This document shows, piece by piece, positions 29,545 through 35,437 of a stretch of DNA of 35,437 nucleotides. Source of the stretch: JBCCQH01 sp039024435 (lineage in GTDB: Bacteria > Bacteroidota > Bacteroidia > J057 > JADKCL01); NCBI GenBank assembly GCA_039024435.1, contig JBCCQH010000081.1, positions 1-35,437 of the forward strand, written 5' to 3'. The notes beneath the pieces were generated by a model. The model was given only the letters and a program-made list of their open reading frames with translations. It ran no database searches and was not told where the DNA came from. The position numbers and the translations under genes are program-made. How positions within the stretch are numbered: the stretch's first letter is position 1; every line of letters starts with the position of its first letter.

Positions 29545-31719
29545 ATGAAAGTTGTCATTGCCGAGAAACCCTCCGTGGCGCGCGACCTGGCGCGGATTCT
29601 GGGCGCGAGTACGCGGCAGAGCGGTTATTTTGAAGGCAAGGGCTACCAGGTGACCTGGGCGATCGGGCACCTGATCGAGCTGGCCGATACCAAAGACTAC
29701 GGCTACCCCCGCTGGGGGCTTTCTCACCTGCCCATTCTCCCGCAAGCATTCTTGACGAAAGTGACCGCCGATCCGGGCCGGTCCCGGCAGTACACAGTGA
29801 TTGCCGACCTGTTTCGCTCCGCCGAGCAAATCATCTGCGCCACCGATGCCGGCCGCGAGGGAGAATTGATTTTTCGCTACATCTATCTTCAGTCCGGGGT
29901 ACAAAAACCGATCTACCGCTTTTGGGTGTCCTCGCAGACGGACAAGGCGATCCGGGATGGCTTCGCCAATCTGCGACCAGGCCAGGATTTCGACAACCTG
30001 TACCAGGCGGCGCGCTGTCGCTCGGAAGCCGACTGGCTGGTGGGGATCAATGCGACCCAGGCATTTACCCTGAAATATGGCTTTGAGCCGCCGTTTCACG
30101 ACCGCACAAGCGGGCAGCGCAACCAACCCCTTTCCTTGGGGCGGGTCCAAACTCCGGTCCTGAAGTTACTCGTGGACCGCTACCAGGAGACCAAAGCTTT
30201 TAAAGCCGAGACCTACTGGGAGCTGTTCATTGGGCTGGAAAAATCCGGGCAGCGGTTCTCGGCCAAATGGTTCAGCAAGGGGACGGATCGCTTTTTGGAG
30301 GAAGCGGCCGGCCGGGCCATTTTGGAGAAACTGGGCCAGCAAGCGGTGGTGAGTGCGGCGAATAAAAATCCTCGCAATGAACATCCGCCACTGCTCTACG
30401 ACCTCACCGAGTTGCAAAAAGACGCGAACAAGCGCTACAATTTTTCCGCGCAAAAAACGCTCAATCTGGCCCAGGACCTCTACGAAACCTACAAAACGGT
30501 CACCTATCCGCGGACCGATTCCCGCTATTTGAGTGAGGACATCTTTCCGCTGATCCCGGGTCGGCTGCAAAATATCGGTCAGGTGGCCGCTTACGCGCCT
30601 TTCGTCGAGAAGATCAATGCCCGGGGCATCAAGATGGAGAAGCGCTTTTTCAACGACGCGAAGGTCAGCGACCACCACGCCATCATTCCCACCGAAACCG
30701 ATCCGCGCACCGTCGCGATGCCCCAGGAGCACTACATGATTTACGATCTGATTGTGCGGCGGCTCTTGGGGGCGTTTCTCGGCACGTGCCAAAAAGAGCT
30801 CTCTGAGATTGTGCTGACCGCCCACGGCGAACACTTCCGCGCGAAGGGAACCATGCTAAAAGAGGCCGGCTGGCGGGAGATCTACTTTGTGCTGGACCAA
30901 GCCCTGGAAAAGCGCAAGCAGGACCGCAAAAAGGGCGGCAAAGCGAAGAAGAAAAAGGAAGAAGACAAAGAGTTGCCGTTTGTGCAGATCGGTGAATCGC
31001 TGGCCATCGTGGAGAAAACATTGCCCAAAAAGCGCACCAAAGCCCCCGCGATCCACACTGAGTCCAGCATCCTGGCGATGATGGAGACGGCGGGCAAAGA
31101 AATGGAGGACGAGGAGATGCGAGAAGCGATGAAAGACCGGGGCCTGGGCACACCCGCGACCCGAGCGGGTATGATCGAGCGCTTGCTGAAGCGGGGCTAC
31201 ATCGAGCGGGACAAGAAAAAACTTGTTCCCACCGAACGGGGGATTGCGCTGATCGATCTGGTGCGCGACCGCCCGATTTCCAGTCCGGAACTGACGGGAG
31301 ACTGGGAATCGCGGCTCCACAAAATCGCCCGCGGGCAGTACGATCCCCAGCGCTTCATGCACGAAGTCCGCCGCTACACCAACGATATCATCTGCAACGT
31401 CAAGGGGATCGCGCCGCCGCCGCGCCTGATGCCGGATTATCGAATGGACGGACTTAGTTGCCCCAAATGCAAACAAGGAACACTGCTCAAAGGAAAGCGT
31501 GCCTTTGGCTGTTCCCGGTACAAGGAAGGCTGTGATTTCGTGATTTCTCCCCGAATTGCGGGGAAGATCGTCGAGCGGGAGCACCTCGTCAGTTTGCTGG
31601 AAGCGGGGATCACCGAGCGGTTCGTGCAGGGATTTACCAGTCGGCAGGGCAAGCGATTTGATGCGCGCCTCAAGCTAAACGAGGAATTCAAAGTTGAATT
31701 TTCTTTCCAGAAAGACTGA
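29545..31719 (+). CDS. topB: DNA topoisomerase III (type IA)
   Basis: A 724-residue type IA topoisomerase. The Toprim domain opens with MKVVIAEKPSVARDLARILG and holds ATDAGREGELIFRY, with the catalytic acidic residues. The nucleophile is Tyr321 in VTYPRTDSRYLSED. The motif EHPPLLYDLTELQKDANKRY, just upstream of it, is typical of TopB. A Lys-rich insert (about residues 452-472; KRKQDRKKGGKAKKKKEEDK) interrupts the core domain. The C-terminus carries a zinc-ribbon-like element CPKCKQGTLLKGKRAFGC with a further Cys (EGCDF), followed by an RF/KF-rich repeat domain. It relaxes or decatenates DNA by passing single strands. ATG 29545 is preferred; the frame from 29473 covers the terminator and is unlikely. 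Confidence 0.95.
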   Translation: MKVVIAEKPSVARDLARILGASTRQSGYFEGKGYQVTWAIGHLIELADTKDYGYPRWGLSHLPILPQAFLTKVTADPGRSRQYTVIADLFRSAEQIICATDAGREGELIFRYIYLQSGVQKPIYRFWVSSQTDKAIRDGFANLRPGQDFDNLYQAARCRSEADWLVGINATQAFTLKYGFEPPFHDRTSGQRNQPLSLGRVQTPVLKLLVDRYQETKAFKAETYWELFIGLEKSGQRFSAKWFSKGTDRFLEEAAGRAILEKLGQQAVVSAANKNPRNEHPPLLYDLTELQKDANKRYNFSAQKTLNLAQDLYETYKTVTYPRTDSRYLSEDIFPLIPGRLQNIGQVAAYAPFVEKINARGIKMEKRFFNDAKVSDHHAIIPTETDPRTVAMPQEHYMIYDLIVRRLLGAFLGTCQKELSEIVLTAHGEHFRAKGTMLKEAGWREIYFVLDQALEKRKQDRKKGGKAKKKKEEDKELPFVQIGESLAIVEKTLPKKRTKAPAIHTESSILAMMETAGKEMEDEEMREAMKDRGLGTPATRAGMIERLLKRGYIERDKKKLVPTERGIALIDLVRDRPISSPELTGDWESRLHKIARGQYDPQRFMHEVRRYTNDIICNVKGIAPPPRLMPDYRMDGLSCPKCKQGTLLKGKRAFGCSRYKEGCDFVISPRIAGKIVEREHLVSLLEAGITERFVQGFTSRQGKRFDARLKLNEEFKVEFSFQKD

Positions 31720-31779
31720 CTCGTAGAGGTAAAATCACTTTTCGTCTGAGAAAGTCGAAACTACATTCGAATTTTAGTT

Positions 31780-31787
31780 TAATTTTG
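31780..31787 (+). promoter_or_regulatory. -7 element (TAATTTTG) of the first response-regulator gene
   Basis: A perfect TAnnTTTG, 27 nt before ATG 31815. It excludes the TTG-initiated longer frame, because the TTG at 31785 is part of the promoter itself. No TTG at -33 spacing. Confidence 0.55.
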
Positions 31788-31814
31788 CATCCCAATCAAC
31801 TTGATTTTATCGTC

Positions 31815-32192
31815 ATGTCGAATACGATCAATGTTTTCCTCGTCGAAGATGACGAAATCTTCGCCTTCCTCGTTCAGAATAGAATGGGGCAAGTCGCAGG
31901 TGTTGAATTGCAGGTCTTTGAAATGGGCCAGCCCTGTCTCGACGCCCTCGATCAGAATCCCGATGTCATTTTCCTGGACTATTCCCTTCCGTACATGGAC
32001 GGTCTGGAAGTATTGAAAAAGATCAAAGAAAAAGCACCTGAGATGCGGGTGGTCATGCTTTCCGGAATGGAATGGCAGACGGTCGTCGATGAATGCATGG
32101 CGGCCGGTGCAGAAGACTTCATTCAGAAAGACGCTCAGGTTGCGAATAAGGTCTACGAAAAGCTTTCGGCGATGTTTCCGCAAATTGCCTGA
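31815..32192 (+). CDS. Receiver-only response regulator (CheY-like), copy A
   Basis: A 125-residue stand-alone REC domain. The acidic pair is LVEDDE (Asp12-Asp13), the phospho-acceptor is Asp55 in VIFLDYSLPYMDG, the Thr/Ser switch is VVMLSGME, and the conserved Lys is in DFIQKDAQ. No output domain is attached, so it probably acts through protein contact or as a phosphorelay carrier. No histidine kinase is adjacent. It resembles the gene at 32460 in length, motif wording and even the KDAQ/KDKD region, suggesting a tandem duplication. The start at ATG 31815 follows from the promoter position. Confidence 0.9.
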   Translation: MSNTINVFLVEDDEIFAFLVQNRMGQVAGVELQVFEMGQPCLDALDQNPDVIFLDYSLPYMDGLEVLKKIKEKAPEMRVVMLSGMEWQTVVDECMAAGAEDFIQKDAQVANKVYEKLSAMFPQIA

Positions 32193-32459
32193 TCCACTTT
32201 CGGCCGCTCTTAATGTTTCACGCTCACGGGGAAATGCTCCCAATTACCGACAGAAACGCCACATTGTAACGCCTTGACGCGCGGCCGATTTTCCCTTTTT
32301 GCTATTCTCTGACTATATTGCATGCCTAGCTGGATGCATTTACCGACTGACCGTCATCTAATTGAGAACCGTCCTTGGGTAGCCCCTGATTTTTAGGTCG
32401 TTGCCCCGTAAGAATGAAAGAAACGATTTAATGCTTCACCAATACGAAAGGAAGGGGAG
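32193..32459. other. Gene-free spacer between the two response regulators
   Basis: 267 nt without a reading frame, RNA gene or clear terminator. It ends with a purine-rich AAAGGAAGGGGAG just before ATG 32460, a strong Shine-Dalgarno-like site of a kind rare in this window. The spacing suggests that the second gene has its own promoter, but I see no good TAnnTTTG. Confidence 0.4.
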
Positions 32460-32894
32460 ATGCAAAATCTAAAAGTATTTCTGGTCGAGGACGACGAGAT
32501 CTACAGCATGATTCTGGCCCAGAAGCTAAAGGTGTTCGGGAACTTTTTTGTTTCCACCTTCGCGACCGGGGAGGCGGCATTGGAGCACCTCGGACAGCAC
32601 TCGGACATTGATGTCGTGATTCTCGATTACGACCTCCCGGGCATCAGCGGATTGGAAACCCTGAAGGAGATCCAAAAGCTGGGCCACGGGGCCAAGGTGC
32701 TTTTCCTTTCTGGCATTGACAAAGAAGAAATCATCCAAGAGTGTATGCGCGCCGGCGCTTACGAATTCATCCACAAGGACAAAGACGTGGCTACCAAGGT
32801 CTACGTAGCCATCAGCCGCATCATGGAGGACGCTTCGAAAAAGAAGAAGAAAGGCTTTCTGGGTGGCATTTTTGGAAAATTGCGCGGCAGTTGA
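32460..32894 (+). CDS. Receiver-only response regulator (CheY-like), copy B
   Basis: A 144-residue REC domain with acidic pair VEDDE (Asp11-Asp12), phospho-acceptor Asp56 in VVILDYDLPGISG, switch residue in VLFLSGID, and Lys in YEFIHKDKD. After the fold ends, a basic and glycine-rich tail (KKKKKGFLGGIFGKLRG) forms a possible amphipathic or membrane-touching helix absent from copy A. The sequence closely parallels copy A at 31815, and both lack an output domain and a neighbouring kinase. It is followed 46 nt later by the acyl-CoA dehydrogenase gene, which has only an imperfect -7 match (TACTATTG, 32923-32930) of its own. Confidence 0.9.
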   Translation: MQNLKVFLVEDDEIYSMILAQKLKVFGNFFVSTFATGEAALEHLGQHSDIDVVILDYDLPGISGLETLKEIQKLGHGAKVLFLSGIDKEEIIQECMRAGAYEFIHKDKDVATKVYVAISRIMEDASKKKKKGFLGGIFGKLRGS

Positions 32895-32940
32895 GCCGAA
32901 TTTTCCCTGTAAAACGAAATATTACTATTGTAGATAAGAT

Positions 32941-34080
32941 ATGAATTTTGAGTTAAGCGAAGAACACCGGATGATCCGGGATGCAGCGCGCGATTTCGCG
33001 GAGAAAGAATTGGAACCCGGAGTGATCGAGCGCGACGAAAAGATGGAATTCCCCCACGCCCAAATCAAGCAATTGGGCGCGTTGGGATTCATGGGCATGA
33101 TGGTGTCACCGGAATACGGTGGCGGCGGAATGGACACGGTGAGCTACGTGCTCGCCATGGAAGAACTTTCCAAAATTGATGCAGCGGCCGCCGTGGTCGT
33201 TTCGGTACAAAATTCCCTCGTTTGCTGGGGATTGGAAGAATATGGGACTGAGGAACAAAAGCAAAAATACCTCGTGCCTCTCGCCAAGGGAGAAGTTCTG
33301 GGTGCTTTTTGTCTGTCGGAACCGGAAGCGGGCAGCGACGCTACCCAGCAGAAAACCGAGGCCATAGACATGGGCGACCATTACGTCCTGACCGGAACGA
33401 AAAACTGGATCACCAACGGCGGCAATGCCAGCACCTATCTGGTCATGGCCCAAACTGAGCGTGACAAAGGCCACCGGGGCATCAACTGCCTCATCGTGGA
33501 AAAGGGCATGGACGGTTTTGTGATCGGTCCCAAAGAGCACAAGTTGGGTATCCGCAGTTCGGACACCCACACCTTGCAGTTCAATGAAGTGAAGGTTCCC
33601 AAGGAAAATCGGGTCGGCGTCGACGGATTCGGCTTCAAGTTTGCCATGAAGACACTTTCCGGAGGCCGGATTGGGATCGCGGCTCAGGCATTGGGGATTG
33701 CGGCCGGGGCCTACGAACGCGCCCGGGACTACGCGAAGATCCGCAAAGCATTTGGCAAGGAAATCATGCACCACCAGGCGGTTGCTTTCAAAATCGCCAA
33801 CATGGCCACCGAAATCGAAGCCGCCCGGATGCTCATCATGAAGGCCGCTTACGACAAGGACCAAGGCCAGGACTACACCACCAGTTCGGCGATGGCGAAG
33901 TACTATGCTTCCAAGGTCGCGATGAAAGTCGCTTCCGAATCGATCCAGGTTCACGGAGGCAACGGCTACGTCAAGGAATACCACGTGGAGCGCATGTTGC
34001 GCGACGCTAAGATCACCGAAATCTACGAAGGCACCAGCGAGATCCAGCAAATGGTGATCTCGCGCTCGGTCCTGCGTTGA
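32941..34080 (+). CDS. Acyl-CoA dehydrogenase (short/medium-chain type)
   Basis: A 379-residue FAD enzyme. The N-terminal helical domain starts NFELSEEHRMIRDAARDFAE. The central beta domain has GAFCLSEPEAGSDATQQKTE and YVLTGTKNWITNGGNASTYL, standard FAD/substrate motifs. The C-terminal domain has RIGIAAQALGIAAGAYERAR, IQVHGGNGYVKEYHVERMLR and ITEIYEGTSEIQ, whose Glu is the catalytic base in short-chain and related dehydrogenases. It performs the first oxidation of acyl-CoA beta-oxidation and passes electrons to ETF. The length is normal and all motifs are present. Butyryl/isovaleryl-type substrates are possible, but I cannot separate them. It ends at a hairpin shared with the convergent transporter gene. 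Confidence 0.95.
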   Translation: MNFELSEEHRMIRDAARDFAEKELEPGVIERDEKMEFPHAQIKQLGALGFMGMMVSPEYGGGGMDTVSYVLAMEELSKIDAAAAVVVSVQNSLVCWGLEEYGTEEQKQKYLVPLAKGEVLGAFCLSEPEAGSDATQQKTEAIDMGDHYVLTGTKNWITNGGNASTYLVMAQTERDKGHRGINCLIVEKGMDGFVIGPKEHKLGIRSSDTHTLQFNEVKVPKENRVGVDGFGFKFAMKTLSGGRIGIAAQALGIAAGAYERARDYAKIRKAFGKEIMHHQAVAFKIANMATEIEAARMLIMKAAYDKDQGQDYTTSSAMAKYYASKVAMKVASESIQVHGGNGYVKEYHVERMLRDAKITEIYEGTSEIQQMVISRSVLR

Positions 34081-34107
34081 TGCGGGATGATATTTAGCCA
34101 CTGAGTT

Positions 34108-34137
34108 CGAAAGGACGGCCTCCCGGTCGTCCTTTCG
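34108..34137. terminator. Perfect 10-bp hairpin between convergent genes
   Basis: CGAAAGGACG (34108-34117) pairs with CGTCCTTTCG (34128-34137) over a 10-nt loop. It lies between the stops of the acyl-CoA dehydrogenase and the EamA transporter. A bidirectional terminator is likely, with only weak T runs. Confidence 0.7.
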
Positions 34138-34140
34138 TCG

Positions 34141-35037
34141 TTAAGAGGATTGTTTGTCAGGTACTCCGAACTGCCGGGCAAGCACGGGATACAGAAACAC
34201 CGCCAGGATGATCAGTGCTGCCCCCAGGTAAAAGCCCCAGTACAGTTCATCGCTTTCCCGCAGGATGAAATACGCCAAAATGATGGAGTACACCGGCTCG
34301 AGATTGATGGTGAGATTGACCGCAAAGGCCGGCAGTACCCGCAGGGCTTGCAGGTTGATGACGTAGGCAAATGAAGTACACACAAACGCCAGAATCGGGA
34401 GGTAAATCCAATCGTTTCCGGTCGGGAAGAAGGGACCGGTTTCCACAAACGCGTACCAGAACGGCAAGCCTAAGGTGAGCAGGAGGCCCCCACTCCCCAA
34501 TTCGACGAAGGTCAGGGCCACCGGATTGTGGCGGTCCACCAGCTTTTTGTTCAGGATGCTGAAGGTCGCAGCCAGGGCGGCCGAGCTCAGCGCTACCAGG
34601 ATGCCGGCCCAGGCAAAATCGGTGCTATTTTTTACCAGCGCGACTGCCGGCACGACCACCACTCCAAGCAGCAATTCGTACCAGCGAAATCTTCCGCCGA
34701 GCAGGATCGGTTCCAGTATTGCGGTGAAAAAACTCGCTGTGGCCATGACCGCCAAGGTAACCGAGACGTTTGTCAGTTGAATTGCCCCAAAAAAAGTTAC
34801 CCAGTGCAGTGCCACCAGACTGCCGATGCCGACCATCGCTGCGAGGTCGCGGCGGGACATGCTCCGAACTTGCCGCAACAGCCCCGGCCAAAGCAGAAAA
34901 CTGAGTGCTGTGAGCAGCATGCGCCACCACACCAGGGTCGGCTTGGGCAGTACAATCAAGTCGCCGAGGATCCCGGTGATGCCGTAAAGCAGCACGGCGG
35001 TGTGGATTTGCAGGTATGCGCGGGTTCTTGGGGACAT
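34141..35037 (-). CDS. EamA/DMT-superfamily transporter
   Basis: A 298-residue membrane protein with ten predicted helices in two EamA repeats. The first repeat includes GITGILGDLIVLPKPTLVWW, ALHWVTFFGAIQLTNVSVTL and FFTAILEPILLGGRF; the second includes FSILNKKLVDRHNPVALTFV, LQALRVLPAFAVNLTINLEP and YSIILAYFILRE. The ATFS...EP...E pattern is typical of drug/metabolite transporters of the RhaT/YdcZ-like branch. These move amino acids, nucleotides or other metabolites across the inner membrane; the substrate is unknown. ATG 35037 is preferred over GTG 35055 because the -7 element at 35082-35075 gives a 30-nt leader. Single gene. Confidence 0.88.
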   Translation of the reverse strand: MSPRTRAYLQIHTAVLLYGITGILGDLIVLPKPTLVWWRMLLTALSFLLWPGLLRQVRSMSRRDLAAMVGIGSLVALHWVTFFGAIQLTNVSVTLAVMATASFFTAILEPILLGGRFRWYELLLGVVVVPAVALVKNSTDFAWAGILVALSSAALAATFSILNKKLVDRHNPVALTFVELGSGGLLLTLGLPFWYAFVETGPFFPTGNDWIYLPILAFVCTSFAYVINLQALRVLPAFAVNLTINLEPVYSIILAYFILRESDELYWGFYLGAALIILAVFLYPVLARQFGVPDKQSS

Positions 35038-35074
35038 GCCGATTGCGTCGGGCACGCGCCCGATTCGAATGCGG

Positions 35075-35082
35075 CAAAGATA
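35075..35082 (-). promoter_or_regulatory. -7 element (TATCTTTG) of the EamA transporter gene
   Basis: A perfect TAnnTTTG on the minus strand with no TTG at -33 spacing. The 188 nt between here and the MITE at 35271 show no gene; a reading frame at 35016-35219 lacks protein character. Confidence 0.5.
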
Positions 35083-35270
35083 GAAGTTTCGGGAGAATTC
35101 CTTCTTCGTGGGCGCATGAAAAGGAGTTCGCTCAATTGATAACCGACGAACGAGGCGATTGCAATGAAGGGGCAGCGATTCAGTTCTTACTTCGGCGGGT
35201 CGAGCGCCAGCGCAACTGAGGGCTACCGTTCCCGCCGCCGGGAAGGCTTCGGGCCAATGGCCGCCTCTTA

Positions 35271-35432
35271 GAGGTGGTTTGAAATTGGTTTGTGAAATTT
35301 GCTAGTGCAGATTTTTTTGTCCGTCGAAGCTCATTTTGGAGTCCATAGCCAAAGCTATGGGCGAGAAAATAGCTGAAGAGGGGCGAAAAAAGATGCCATA
35401 GCAAAATCGCAGAATTAAATTTAAACAGCCTC
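35271..35432 (+). mobile_element. Hairpin MITE, copy 4 (162 bp, TTA duplication)
   Basis: It begins GAGGTGGTTTGAAATTGG, ends TTAAATTTAAACAGCCTC, and is flanked by TTA (35268-35270 and 35433-35435). Here the apical stem is perfect: CCATAGC (35343-35349), tetraloop CAAA, GCTATGG (35354-35360), centred exactly on the element. The window ends 5 nt after it. No reading frame. Confidence 0.88.
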
Positions 35433-35437
35433 TTAAA

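Overview
The window looks like chromosome of a free-living Bacteroidota bacterium, most likely of the Saprospiria/Lewinella type. Supporting signs are a secreted protein with SprB-type and Ig-like repeats and a C-terminal type IX secretion (T9SS) sorting domain, a Bacteroidota-style short TonB protein, and promoters of the form TTG-N19/20-TAnnTTTG. Base composition is moderately GC-rich, with few Shine-Dalgarno sequences. Genus-level placement is inference.

Layout. 1-230: tail of an IS1595-family transposase cut by the window edge. 466-1257: short-chain dehydrogenase on the minus strand. 1806-4874: large T9SS-exported adhesin-like protein. 4936-5508: LptC-like lipoprotein. 5552-7728: M20 amidohydrolase plus family-9 glycosyltransferase operon. 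7735-9207: malonyl-CoA-synthetase-like ligase on the minus strand. 9326-11598: GT39-like membrane glycosyltransferase and a YwqK/MORN-like secreted protein, on the plus strand. 12056-13468: dihydrolipoyl dehydrogenase (lpd). 13710-16347: small membrane protein, YfcE-like phosphodiesterase, a solitary DUF1016/YhcG PDDEXK nuclease, and a hot-dog thioesterase. 16411-16484: tRNA-Pro(CGG). 16798-17670: TonB. 17811-18641: a frameshift-riddled pseudogene. 18761-20446: UbiB/ABC1 kinase. 20499-21392: ADP-ribosylglycohydrolase. 21891-26699: the conserved rimP-nusA-infB operon, minus strand. 27012-28713: small hypothetical protein plus MATE exporter. 28886-31719: thioredoxin-fold protein and topoisomerase III. 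31815-32894: two receiver-only response regulators. 32941-34080: acyl-CoA dehydrogenase. 34141-35037: EamA transporter, minus strand.

Most genes are housekeeping: translation and transcription factors, pyruvate/2-oxoacid dehydrogenase E3, acyl-CoA metabolism, envelope biogenesis and export. I see no phage, CRISPR array or multi-gene defence island.

The most notable structure is a family of non-coding, hairpin-like mobile elements about 161 bp long, with four clear copies and one degenerate copy. The clear copies start at 11585, 13529, 21638 and 35271; the degenerate one starts at about 1285. Each clear copy is one imperfect palindrome with a tetraloop at its exact centre, has GARGC...GCYTC-like ends, and is flanked by a 3-bp direct repeat of the form TNA (TCA, TTA, TAA, TTA). 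This is the target-duplication signature of the IS1031 group of the IS5 family, so these are probably MITEs mobilised in trans. One copy has cut the 3' end off the YwqK-like gene. Removing the element and one TCA rejoins the frame to a 31-codon tail that is still intact. Two inverted copies bracket lpd, and the degenerate copy seems to supply the -7 promoter element of the SDR gene. A second notable structure is an intrinsic-terminator hairpin in the leader of rimP-nusA-infB, which could be an attenuator.
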